This document shows, piece after piece, positions 40,730 to 47,048 of a DNA stretch of 47,048 nucleotides (its first letter is position 1; every line of letters begins with the position of its first letter). The notes below the pieces were generated by a model. It did not search any database, was not told the origin of the DNA, and saw only the letters and a list, made by a program, of their open reading frames with translations. Source of the stretch: CAZZEX01 sp964653285 (GTDB lineage Bacteria; Chloroflexota; Anaerolineae; B4-G1). Made by a program: the position numbers and the translations under genes. Location: NCBI GenBank assembly GCA_964653285.1, contig CAZZEX010000033.1:1-47048 (forward strand), written 5' to 3'.

Positions 40730-40955
40730 TGTTCCCTCGACTCCCCTCCGTCACTGCTCGTCAAGTCATCCGAGTGCTTGAAGCGATTGGCTTTGAGCGG
40801 ATCGTCAATCAGGCTCTCACGCGACGTTTCGCCATCCTGACGGGCGGTGGACGATTGTCTCTATTCATCCTGGCAAAACCATTCCCCGTGGTGCGCTGCG
40901 CAAGATTCTCCGTGACGCAGGCCTTGCCGTCGAGCAGTTCATCGAGTTGCTGTAA
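40729..40955 (+). pseudogene. hicA: HicA toxin with single-base frameshift
   Basis: Frame one gives the HicA N-terminus FPRLPSVTARQVIRVLEAIGFERI. After ATC at 40801-40803 the family sequence continues one base out of register: QSGSHATFRHPDGRWTIV, then SIHPGKTIPRGALRKILRDA and a stop at 40953-40955. Restoring one base (CGG ATC CGT CAA) repairs the whole protein, including the catalytic His in GSH. The mRNA interferase is therefore off unless the base is a sequencing error. Confidence 0.85.
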
Positions 40956-40991
40956 CCTCTGATGCCTTGGACAGCCGCCATCCGGTAACAG

Positions 40992-41014
40992 GCATCCAGT
41001 ATCCAGCACCCAGA
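40992..41014. repeat. Heptamer array (CATCCAG)
   Basis: GCATCCA GTATCCA GCACCCA run up to 7 nt before the endonuclease III start. The same words recur in the 3' end of that gene (41671-41685). Confidence 0.6.
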
Positions 41015-41021
41015 GCAACCA

Positions 41022-41717
41022 ATGAACCCCGAAACCGCGAGAATTCTCCGCATCCACCACCTCCTTCTGCGCGAATACGGTGACCATCCCTGGCATCCCC
41101 GCGACCCTGTCGCCACGCTCGTCTCCACCATCCTCTCCCAGAACACGAACGACGTCAACCGGGACCGGGCCCTTGAACGGCTGCGGGAGCGGTTCCCCAC
41201 CTGGGAGGCGGTCCGCAACGCGCCGCTGGAGGAATTGATAGAGGCGATCCGCCCGGCGGGGTTGGCCCCCACCAAGGGCCCCCGCGTCCAGGAAGCGCTG
41301 CGCCGCATCACCGCTGAGCGGGGGAAACTCTCCCTCGACTTCCTGGCCGACCTGCCGCTGGAGGAGGCGCGGGAGTGGCTGCTGAGCATCTCTGGCGTCG
41401 GCCCCAAGACCGCCGCCATCGTCCTGCTCTTCGCGCTAGGGCGGCCCGCCTTCCCGGTAGACACCCACGTCCATCGGGTGGCCCGGCGGCTGGGTCTCAT
41501 CCCGCCCAGGACCTCGCGCGATAAGGCCCACGCACTGCTAGAGGCCCTCGTCCCGCCCGAGATTTACTACCCCTTCCATCTCAACCTCATCGCCCACGGG
41601 CGCGCCGTATGCCACGCCCGCGCTCCCGAGTGCGCCCGCTGCGTCCTCCAGGACCAATGCGCCTACTACGCACCCAGCATCCAGCTAACGGAGAGTAAGT
41701 GTGAAAATCGATGTTGA
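41022..41717 (+). CDS. nth: Endonuclease III-family DNA glycosylase
   Basis: 231 residues. HhH-GPD fold with LLSISGVGPKTAAIVLLFALG, including the catalytic Lys of Nth, and the catalytic Asp in PVDTHVHRVARRL. The C-terminal 4Fe-4S loop is C-x6-C-x2-C-x5-C (CHARAPECARCVLQDQC). It removes oxidised pyrimidines in base excision repair. The overlapped downstream gene begins within its last codons. Shares features with the archaeal-type thermophile Nth group. Confidence 0.92.
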   Translation: MNPETARILRIHHLLLREYGDHPWHPRDPVATLVSTILSQNTNDVNRDRALERLRERFPTWEAVRNAPLEELIEAIRPAGLAPTKGPRVQEALRRITAERGKLSLDFLADLPLEEAREWLLSISGVGPKTAAIVLLFALGRPAFPVDTHVHRVARRLGLIPPRTSRDKAHALLEALVPPEIYYPFHLNLIAHGRAVCHARAPECARCVLQDQCAYYAPSIQLTESKCENRC

Positions 41718-42150
41718 CCAGAGCATCAAGATTGAGGAGGCTGCGCACGACACTGTTCTAGCCTTCTCAAATGACGTACGGCGTGCTATTGTCATTCCAG
41801 CAGCGGTGAAGCGCGAAGCACTGGCTTACCTGCGGGGGCGCGGGAAGTCACGTAAGGTCGCCGTGCTGATAGTGTTTGCTGCGGGGCTGTTCCTGCTGTT
41901 GCGCGATGTGGCAGAGTCTGTCGATCTGGCGATCATTGACCAGGAGTATACCGGCTACGCCGCCTTGATCAAGGACCGCCTCCTGCGGCTGCTACGGGCC
42001 GAGGGCTTGCATGTATACCCTGACGTGTTCGCTTTCGGCTATGTGGGCAAGAAGTCAAGAGCCCACTATCTGGCTCTGGGCGTTCACCGGGGCAAGATAA
42101 AGCCCGACCATTGGGTAACGTGGAAGGAATTGCTGGAGGCATTGAGGTGA
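41701..42150 (+). CDS. Conserved hypothetical protein, RNase H-like motifs
   Basis: 149 residues from GTG 41701 (GGAG 7 nt upstream), overlapping nth by 17 nt and so probably cotranscribed. Conserved-looking blocks are LAIIDQEYTGYAALIKDRLL and FAFGYVGKKSRAHYLAL, ending WVTWKELLEAL. The IDxEY and GKKSxAH pattern recalls archaeal hypothetical proteins with an RNase H-like fold. The N-terminus (VRRAIVIPAAVKREALAYL) looks basic. Link to DNA repair is only suggested by the neighbour. Confidence 0.65.
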   Translation: MKIDVDQSIKIEEAAHDTVLAFSNDVRRAIVIPAAVKREALAYLRGRGKSRKVAVLIVFAAGLFLLLRDVAESVDLAIIDQEYTGYAALIKDRLLRLLRAEGLHVYPDVFAFGYVGKKSRAHYLALGVHRGKIKPDHWVTWKELLEALR

Positions 42151-42151
42151 A

Positions 42152-42246
42152 ACAAAACGACCGGGGCCCGCTTGCGCGGTATTGTCCGGATTCACCCGGG
42201 GGCTGGTTTCCCTACACCGTCCCGAGGAGGCCGGACCACCCGGTTC
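42152..42246 (-). ncRNA. Compact structured small RNA
   Basis: About 95 nt with its own promoter, opposite in direction to its neighbours. It starts with CGAACCGGG, which pairs (one bulge) with CCCCGGTCG near the 3' end, closing the whole molecule. Inside, GTCCGG/CCGGAC forms a second helix containing CTCGGG/CCCGGG, and CCGC-GCAA-GCGG forms a tetraloop hairpin; the 3' end runs into TCGTTTTGTTT. No reading frame. I do not recognise the class; it lacks the SRP RNA loop motif. Confidence 0.5.
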
Positions 42247-42252
42247 GTAAAT

Positions 42253-42281
42253 ATAATACTACAATTGGCCCAGGATGTCAA
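42253..42281 (-). promoter_or_regulatory. Promoter of the compact small RNA
   Basis: TTGACA (42276-42281), 17-nt spacer, TATTAT (42253-42258) on the minus strand; start near 42246. Confidence 0.7.
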
Positions 42282-42288
42282 GCCAGCG

Positions 42289-42521
42289 CGAGTGGCCGGG
42301 AGCGACGACTGATCGTCGGAAAAACCTATTCCAGTGAGTTGTGTGGCCGCCAGCAGGCCTGCAAGGCCTGCAAACTCGGCTGTTGAAGCAAAAACGAGGC
42401 ATTCTGTGAGCGAAAATCCGCCAAAAAACCGCTCGAAGCAACGAGATTTTCACTCAATCTCGGCCACGAAGCATCAGGAGCAAAGATTCCGATGAACAAT
42501 CGTCGCACCCCGAGTGGCCGG
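42289..42521. mobile_element. Putative 210-bp inverted-repeat element
   Basis: GCGACGACTGATCGTCGGAA (42298-42317) and an inverted near-copy (42488-42507) bound about 210 bp of lower-GC, non-coding sequence. The direct repeat CGAGTGGCCGG lies just outside on each side (42289-42299 and 42511-42521), like a target duplication. The right copy overlaps the alternative GTG start of the YraN gene. Confidence 0.5.
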
Positions 42522-42537
42522 TCGAGGGAAAATCGCG

Positions 42538-42900
42538 GTGAGTGACGCGAGAGTGAAACTGGGACGACAGGGGGAAGAACTGGCCGTCAGGGAATTGATC
42601 CGCTGCGGCTACGAGGTCGTGGTGCGCAACTGGCATTGCCAGGCAGGCGAGGTGGACGTCGTGGCCCGCCGGAACGAGGCGTGGTACTTCTTCGAGGTGC
42701 GCACACGGCGCGGGCGAGAGTTCGGCACGCCGGAGGAATCGCTGACGCCGGCCAAGCAGCAGCGTATGATTGACGTGGCGCTTACCTACCTGGGCGAGCA
42801 CGATTTGTACGACGTGGACTGGCGGGTGGGCCTGGTGGCGGTGGAGATGGACCAGGCCGGCCGGTTGCTGCGGCTAGAGGTGTATGAAAACATCAGTTGA
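42538..42900 (+). CDS. YraN/UPF0102-family protein
   Basis: 120 residues from GTG 42538 (GAGGG about 10 nt upstream; GTG 42514 is an alternative). Restriction endonuclease-like fold: LGRQGEELAVRELIRCGYEVV, GEVDVVARRNEAWYFFEVRTRR, GTPEESLTPAKQQR. The D-ExK nuclease core has EVR in place of EVK, so catalysis may be altered. The family is often near rnhB and DNA repair genes; role unknown. Followed by miaA with a 17-nt overlap. Confidence 0.85.
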   Translation: MSDARVKLGRQGEELAVRELIRCGYEVVVRNWHCQAGEVDVVARRNEAWYFFEVRTRRGREFGTPEESLTPAKQQRMIDVALTYLGEHDLYDVDWRVGLVAVEMDQAGRLLRLEVYENIS

Positions 42901-43942
42901 AGATCGAGGGGCAAGGGTCAGGAAGCAGGAAGCAGGAAGCAGGGAAGCAAGGAGGCAGAGGGGCTATCTGCAATCTGCAACCTGCAACTCGCAATCCGCA
43001 ATTCGCAATTCGCTGTTGGTCATCGTGGGGCCGACGGCGGTGGGCAAGACGACGCTCTCACTTCACCTGGCCGAGACACTGGACGGCGAGGTTGTCTCCG
43101 CTGACTCCCGCCTGTTCTACCGGGGGATGGACGTCGGAACGGCCAAGCCTACACCTGAGGAGCGCACCCGCGTCTCCCATCACCTGATTGACATTGCCAG
43201 GCCCGACGAGACGGTGGGACTGGCCGAGTTTCAAGAACGGGCCTACTCCGCCATCGCGGACATCCACGCCCGTGGGAAGTTGCCGCTGTTGGTCGGGGGC
43301 ACCGGACAGTACACGCGGGCCGTCGTGGAGGGGTGGTGCGTACCCCGCGTGCCGCCCGATCCCGCCCTGCGGGCCGAACTGGAGGCCCAGGCCAGGCAGG
43401 AGGGAGCGAGGCAATTGCACGCCCGTCTGGCCCGGTTGGACCCTGTCGCGGCGCAGCGCATTGACCCCCACAACGTCCGCCGGGTCATCCGTGCGCTGGA
43501 GGTCTGCCTGATCACAGGACAGCCCATCTCCGAGCAACAGCACAAGCGGCCGCCCCCCTACCGCGTTCTCCAGATCGGCCTGACGATGGAGCGAGCGGCT
43601 CTTTATGCCCGGGCTGGCCAACGGGTGGAGGGGATGACAGCCGCCGGGCTGGAGGACGAAGTGCGCCGGTTGGTGGAGGCAGGGTATGGGTGGGGCATCC
43701 CGGCGATGTCGGGCCTGGGATACCTGCAGTTCAGGCCCTACTTCGAGGGGGGGGCCACGCTGGAGGAGACCGTGACGGAGATCAAACGAGCGACGCGCCG
43801 CTTCATTCGCCATCAGTACAACTGGTTTCGCCTCAACGACCCTGCCATTCGATGGTTCGACGTCACCGAGACGACGGAGGAGGAGATTGAGAAAGTGGTA
43901 AGAGAGTGGCTGGAGGAAGATCGGAATCGAGATCGGAATTGA
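42884..43942 (+). CDS. miaA: tRNA dimethylallyltransferase
   Basis: 352 codons if read from ATG 42884. MiaA adds the isopentenyl group to A37 of tRNAs reading UNN codons. P-loop GPTAVGKTTLSLHL, substrate motifs SADSRLFYRGMDVGTAKP and HHLIDIARPDE, then LLVGGTGQYTRAVVEGW and the C-terminal RFIRHQYNWFR. The first about 44 codons are made of heptamer repeats and do not resemble the family, whose proteins begin a few residues before the P-loop. The true start may be TTG 43016; neither start has a good ribosome site. Confidence 0.88.
   Translation: MKTSVEDRGARVRKQEAGSREARRQRGYLQSATCNSQSAIRNSLLVIVGPTAVGKTTLSLHLAETLDGEVVSADSRLFYRGMDVGTAKPTPEERTRVSHHLIDIARPDETVGLAEFQERAYSAIADIHARGKLPLLVGGTGQYTRAVVEGWCVPRVPPDPALRAELEAQARQEGARQLHARLARLDPVAAQRIDPHNVRRVIRALEVCLITGQPISEQQHKRPPPYRVLQIGLTMERAALYARAGQRVEGMTAAGLEDEVRRLVEAGYGWGIPAMSGLGYLQFRPYFEGGATLEETVTEIKRATRRFIRHQYNWFRLNDPAIRWFDVTETTEEEIEKVVREWLEEDRNRDRN
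42914..43013. repeat. Two heptamer arrays (GGAAGCA and CTGCAAT)
   Basis: GGAAGCA repeats three to four times near 42920-42945, and (C/T)(T/C)GCAA(T/C) words repeat six to seven times at about 42966-43013. They fill the apparent N-terminal extension of miaA. Confidence 0.85.
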
Positions 43943-44000
43943 GAAGGTTCATTTGCCTCAACAGCAGGCTGGTGGTAGAATGGCCCTTAACCATTAGCGG

Positions 44001-44034
44001 TTAGCAGTCAGCAGTCAGCAGTCAGCAGTCAGCA
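44001..44034. repeat. Heptamer array (TCAGCAG)
   Basis: TTAGCAG followed by four perfect TCAGCAG units, ending TCAGCAA, 30 nt upstream of the GNAT start. Confidence 0.9.
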
Positions 44035-44063
44035 ATTGGCGCGTAGCAATTGGGGGCAAGCGG

Positions 44064-44606
44064 ATGCGAGTGCGGCCGGCGGGACCCAGAGACCTGGAAG
44101 CGTGTGGTGCGCTGGATCACTCCTACACGACCGACCACGTCTGGCAGATGGAGACGCGGGAAGTGAACGATGCGCTAACGGTCACCTTCCGGGTGGCACG
44201 TCTGCCTCATGAGGTGCGAGTCAATTACCCCCGTCAGAGTGAGGATCTGCTGGCGGGGTGGTGGCGGCGCGATAGTTTCCTGGTGGCGGATGAGGATGAG
44301 CGCGTACCTCTGCAAATCTACGGTTACGTGGCGTTGGCCGCCCAGGTTGAGCACGGCATCGCCTGGGTGGGTGACCTGGTTGTAGGCCGGCCCTGGCGGC
44401 GGCGTGGCATAGGGACGGCGCTGTTGCGGGCCGCTGCCCAATGGGGGCGCGATCACGACCTGGCGCGGCTGGTGATCGAAGTGCAGACCAAGAACTACCC
44501 GGCCATACGGTTCTGTCAGTCGCGAGGGTTGACTTTCTGCGGCTACAACGATCACTATTGGCCCAGCCAGGACATTGCGCTGTTTTTTGGGGAAGCGTTG
44601 CGGTAG
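44064..44606 (+). CDS. GNAT-family N-acetyltransferase
   Basis: 180 residues. N-terminal MRVRPAGPRDLEACGALD, acetyl-CoA motif A as VGDLVVGRPWRRRGIGTALLRAAAQW (Q/RxxGxG/A) and motif B as IEVQTKNYPAIRFCQSRGLTFCGYND. It transfers acetyl from acetyl-CoA to an amine of an unknown substrate. No ribosome site is obvious upstream of the ATG, where the heptamer array lies 30 nt away. The next gene begins 27 nt after its end. Confidence 0.88.
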   Translation: MRVRPAGPRDLEACGALDHSYTTDHVWQMETREVNDALTVTFRVARLPHEVRVNYPRQSEDLLAGWWRRDSFLVADEDERVPLQIYGYVALAAQVEHGIAWVGDLVVGRPWRRRGIGTALLRAAAQWGRDHDLARLVIEVQTKNYPAIRFCQSRGLTFCGYNDHYWPSQDIALFFGEALR

Positions 44607-44632
44607 TGTAGAACTGTATCGTAATCAGGTTA

Positions 44633-46594
44633 ATGGGATTTCTATCGGCGCTCGAATTACAAAGGTTTCTCGAACTGATCAACGTTGTGCTCCTCTCAGG
44701 CATCGTTATCCTCTCCTCTGCCCTGCTGCTTTATCTTATCACCTACAACCCCCGCAACAACGTAGCCCGTTCGTTTGCCCTGCTACTGACCTGCGTGCTG
44801 GCGACCTACTTCGTGGACCTGGCGCTGTTTGGCGTCGGAGACCTGGATGCGGCGATTCCCTGGCTGCGGCTCCAGTGGGTGGGCATCGCTTTCACGCCGG
44901 CCGCCTATCTGAGTTTCTCCAACGCTCTGCTAATCACTACTGGCGCCCGAAGCAAGTTGCGCGACGTTGCCGTCCGTGCCAGTTACTTTCTCAGCGCCTT
45001 TCTACTGCTGGGTGCGGTCTTCACCGACCACATCGTGCGCGGTGGCGCACTGGGGCCTCGTGTTTCTCATCTGCTGCCAGGGGCACTTTTCCCTTTCTTC
45101 GTCCTTTACTTTTTCGCCGCCGTGGGTTGGGGGGCGGCGAACGTCCTCCGGGCGCACCGCCGCTGCCTTACCTCGACCTCACGGCGTCGAATGACCTACC
45201 TGATGGCCACCTTTGCAGCGCCGGCGGCCGGGGTCTTCCCCTACCTGCTCCTCACCAGCTGGCCCGCCTCTGTGCCTGGTATTGCCCTCTGGTTGCTGCT
45301 GGTGCTGGGGAACGTGAGCGTCGGGCTGATGCTGGTGCTCCTGTCGTACAGTGTGGCCTTCTTCGGCGCGCTTACCCCCGACCGGGTGGTGAAGCATCGG
45401 CTGATACGTTTCTTGCTCCGCGGGCCGTTCGTCGCCACGCTGGTGGTCGTGGTCATCGTCGTTGTGTCGCAGGCCGAGGGGTGGCTTGGCCTCCCAAGCC
45501 ACCGCCTGATGCTCTTCGGCGTCGTTGGTGTCATCCTGCTGCTGCAACTCGGCATCGAACTGGCCAAACCGTTGCTTGATCGGGCGCTCTACCGCCAGGA
45601 TCAGCCGGAGATCGAATGGATCCAGGAATTGAGCAACCGGCTGCTTACGACGACCGACCTGCGCCAGTTTCTGGAGAACGTGCTCACGGCGTTGTGCGAT
45701 CTGTTGCGGGTGGAGACAGCCTTCGTGGCCGTCATAGACGGCGGTAGGCCTCACCTGGAGGTCATATGTGGGCCACTGGAGCCAGGCACAGCAAAGAATC
45801 TGCCGGCGGAGACGTGGCAGGCGCCCGCTGAAGCCGAACCGCCGAACGAGCGACGTATTGAGCGACACGGGGACCTGTTCGTGTGGAATGGCTACTGGCT
45901 GGCCCCTTTGCGCACCCCCCAAAAAGCGGGAGGGGCTAAGGGGAGGGACGTCATCGGCGTGGTGGGCCTAGCGGCGCGCGCGCCTGAGCCGGACCTGAGC
46001 CCAGAGGAGCAGGCGGGGATGGAAATCTTGCTCGCCCAGGCAGCAGTGGCGCTGGAGGATCGCCAACTTCAACAAGGCATCTTCAGCGCGCTAGAGCGGA
46101 TCATCCCAGAGATTGAGGATATTCAGCGCCGCCGTGGGGTGGTGTACTACATCGGGGAACAGGCGCTCTCCGGGTTCAGCCCGGTAGAGGCCGCCGAGTT
46201 CCGGCAGTGGGTCAGAGACGCGCTCAGTCATTACTGGGGCGGTCCCAAGTTGACCACGAGCCCGCTCCTGGCTCTGCGTGTGGTGGAACGTATGGCGCAG
46301 GAACACGACGGCAATGCGATGAAGAGTCTGCGAACCGTGCTCAAGCAGGCCATTGAGTGCCTGCGCCCCGACGGGCAACGTCAGATGACGGCGCCGGAGT
46401 GGATTCTGTATAACATCCTCGAACTTAAGTTTCTCCAGGGGCGCAAGGCGCGTGAGGTCGCACGGCGGCTGGCGATGAGCGAGTCGGACCTGTACCGCAA
46501 GCAGCGCATTGCGATCAAGGCCCTGGCCCAGACGCTGGCAGAGATGGAACAGGAGGAGTTGAAGAATCGGAAGGGTGACTCCACTCCTTCGTAG
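44633..46594 (+). CDS. 7TM-GAF-HTH membrane sensor
   Basis: 653 residues. Seven to eight membrane segments occupy about 15-330 (LSGIVILSSALLLYLITY onward; the HisK_N 7TM-like arrangement), then a GAF-like domain (about 360-470: FLENVLTALCDLLRVETAFVAVI, ending QAAVALEDRQL). After that comes no HisKA or HATPase; instead a helical module ends in a helix-turn-helix, ARRLAMSESDLYRKQRIAI. LRPDGQRQMTAPEWILYNILELKFLQG precedes it. So it has the front end of a sensor kinase with a DNA-binding-like output. A membrane-bound one-component regulator is inferred; a phospho-independent partner is also possible. Confidence 0.8.
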   Translation: MGFLSALELQRFLELINVVLLSGIVILSSALLLYLITYNPRNNVARSFALLLTCVLATYFVDLALFGVGDLDAAIPWLRLQWVGIAFTPAAYLSFSNALLITTGARSKLRDVAVRASYFLSAFLLLGAVFTDHIVRGGALGPRVSHLLPGALFPFFVLYFFAAVGWGAANVLRAHRRCLTSTSRRRMTYLMATFAAPAAGVFPYLLLTSWPASVPGIALWLLLVLGNVSVGLMLVLLSYSVAFFGALTPDRVVKHRLIRFLLRGPFVATLVVVVIVVVSQAEGWLGLPSHRLMLFGVVGVILLLQLGIELAKPLLDRALYRQDQPEIEWIQELSNRLLTTTDLRQFLENVLTALCDLLRVETAFVAVIDGGRPHLEVICGPLEPGTAKNLPAETWQAPAEAEPPNERRIERHGDLFVWNGYWLAPLRTPQKAGGAKGRDVIGVVGLAARAPEPDLSPEEQAGMEILLAQAAVALEDRQLQQGIFSALERIIPEIEDIQRRRGVVYYIGEQALSGFSPVEAAEFRQWVRDALSHYWGGPKLTTSPLLALRVVERMAQEHDGNAMKSLRTVLKQAIECLRPDGQRQMTAPEWILYNILELKFLQGRKAREVARRLAMSESDLYRKQRIAIKALAQTLAEMEQEELKNRKGDSTPS

Positions 46595-46614
46595 GGGGCT
46601 GGGGGAACAAAGGT

Positions 46615-46643
46615 TTGACAAGGCGTTGGCACTACCATATAAT
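46615..46643 (+). promoter_or_regulatory. Consensus promoter of the S1-domain gene
   Basis: Perfect TTGACA (46615-46620), 17-nt spacer, perfect TATAAT (46638-46643); start near 46650, giving about 80 nt of leader that contains a heptamer array. Confidence 0.85.
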
Positions 46644-46672
46644 CAGCACACGTAAGAGCCGAAGACGCGAAC

Positions 46673-46711
46673 AAACGTGAAACGTGATATGTAATGATGT
46701 GTAATGTGTAA
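46673..46711. repeat. Degenerate heptamer array (ACGTGAA / ATGTAAT)
   Basis: AACGTGA AACGTGA TATGTAA TGATGTG TAATGTG TAAG in the leader of the S1-domain gene. ACGTGAA also ends the array at 33857-33886. Confidence 0.65.
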
Positions 46712-46731
46712 GAATGGGAGGCAAAAGAACG

Positions 46732-47048
46732 ATGGGTCAGATGGGGAAATGGATTCCCGGGGATACGCCGCCGGATGAGGGGTACTGGGAAGCACTGTTA
46801 TGCGATGGGGAGAACGGGCAAGCAGGTGCTCCTGCCACTCAGGAGAACCTATGGGGTAGAGGGAGCCTCAAGACCCCCGAGGCGCCGGCATCGGGTGAGC
46901 CGGTGGTCGTTGAAGACCAGTGGAAAGATGCTCGCGAGGCGATGGGGCGAGGAGAGGTGCTTGAGTTGCCAGTAATAGGATGCAACCGCGGTGGAGTGCT
47001 GGTCGGCTGGAATGGTCTGCGCGGTTTCGTCCCCGCCTCTCATCTGGT
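46732..47048 (+). CDS. S1-domain RNA-binding protein, 5' part (cut by window edge)
   Basis: At least 105 residues, open to the right edge. After an acidic, low-complexity lead the first S1 domain begins: WKDAREAMGRGEVLELPVIG, then NRGGVLVGWNGLRGFVPASHL, the hallmark of ribosomal protein S1-like repeats. GGGAGG lies 10 nt before the ATG, and a consensus promoter drives it. It is probably rpsA or a multi-S1 relative; the missing part would decide. Confidence 0.85.
   Translation, partial: MGQMGKWIPGDTPPDEGYWEALLCDGENGQAGAPATQENLWGRGSLKTPEAPASGEPVVVEDQWKDAREAMGRGEVLELPVIGCNRGGVLVGWNGLRGFVPASHL

Noticed and set aside
42152..42246. Small RNA as SRP (4.5S) RNA
   Set aside because: The conserved GGAAG/AGCA loop of SRP domain IV is absent.
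42286..42300. GAGTGGCCGG as the start of a tRNA
   Set aside because: No T-arm sequence (GTTCGANTC) or cloverleaf pairing follows within 90 nt.
42111..42386. 91-codon plus-strand frame
   Set aside because: It crosses the small RNA and the repeat element and has no motif; codon content is not protein-like.
38080..44034. Tandem arrays as a CRISPR
   Set aside because: Units are 7-8 bp and directly adjacent, without spacers and without cas genes.
44575..45579. 334-codon open frame overlapping the 7TM gene
   Set aside because: It is an out-of-frame shadow of the membrane protein gene with repetitive Arg/Pro/Gly-rich composition and no motif.

Overview
The window is a GC-rich bacterial chromosome segment, most likely from the Chloroflexota and probably Anaerolineae-like. 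Supporting signs are a secreted beta-helix protein ending in the FLPLVLR-type tail I associate with this phylum, an IleRS of the variant with HHGW in place of HIGH, an FMN riboswitch ahead of a RibXY-type riboflavin ABC transporter, giant multi-GAF sensor kinases, SDR-type threonine dehydrogenase, and several TTGACA/TATAAT promoters. No tRNA, rRNA, CRISPR array or prophage was seen. The assignment rests on gene families recognised by eye, not on a search.

Layout. 1-12023 is almost entirely minus strand: ileS (cut by the left edge), a frameshifted DUF3800 gene, a secreted beta-helix protein, a toxin-antitoxin remnant, a Fic protein, a methyltransferase, a T-box-controlled AlaX-family editing protein, a metallo-beta-lactamase-fold hydrolase, a 6S-like RNA, glnA and aspS. 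12372-21318 is plus strand: a membrane protein fused to a spermidine-synthase-like domain, a DUF1461 membrane protein, a RAYT transposase remnant with a small inverted-repeat element, an 1860-residue kinase with eight GAF domains, and a receiver protein. 21315-25233 (minus) holds a glycosyltransferase and two ferredoxin-tailed aldo/keto reductases. 25653-26999 (plus) holds a PPC-domain protein and a GT2 glycosyltransferase. 27023-31415 holds a LysM L,D-transpeptidase (minus) and a TetR - epimerase - B12 radical SAM cluster (plus). 31498-35119 (minus) is a chimeric toxin-antitoxin remnant and the FMN-riboswitch riboflavin transporter operon. 35135-39854 (minus) carries the threonine-catabolism pair kbl and tdh, separated by about 2.5 kb of nucleotidyltransferase and toxin-antitoxin genes, many damaged. 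40008-47048 (plus) carries a hydrolase fragment, hicBA with a broken hicA, an endonuclease III, a YraN protein, miaA, a GNAT, a 7TM-GAF-HTH membrane protein and the start of an S1-domain protein; a small structured RNA lies on the opposite strand.

Regulation visible in the sequence: a T-box on alaX, an FMN riboswitch with terminator on the transporter, an 18-bp perfect palindromic operator over the tetR start region, an attenuator-like leader on aspS, and several genes that look leaderless.

The most unusual feature is the repeat load. At least seven gene boundaries carry different arrays of degenerate heptanucleotide tandem repeats, similar in concept to cyanobacterial STRR repeats. There are also several palindromic or MITE-like elements, one of which has inserted in frame into a gene with a clear 8-bp target duplication. 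The best candidate for a poorly described protein system is the 7TM-GAF-HTH protein at 44633-46594, a sensor-kinase-like front end that ends in a helix-turn-helix rather than a kinase.
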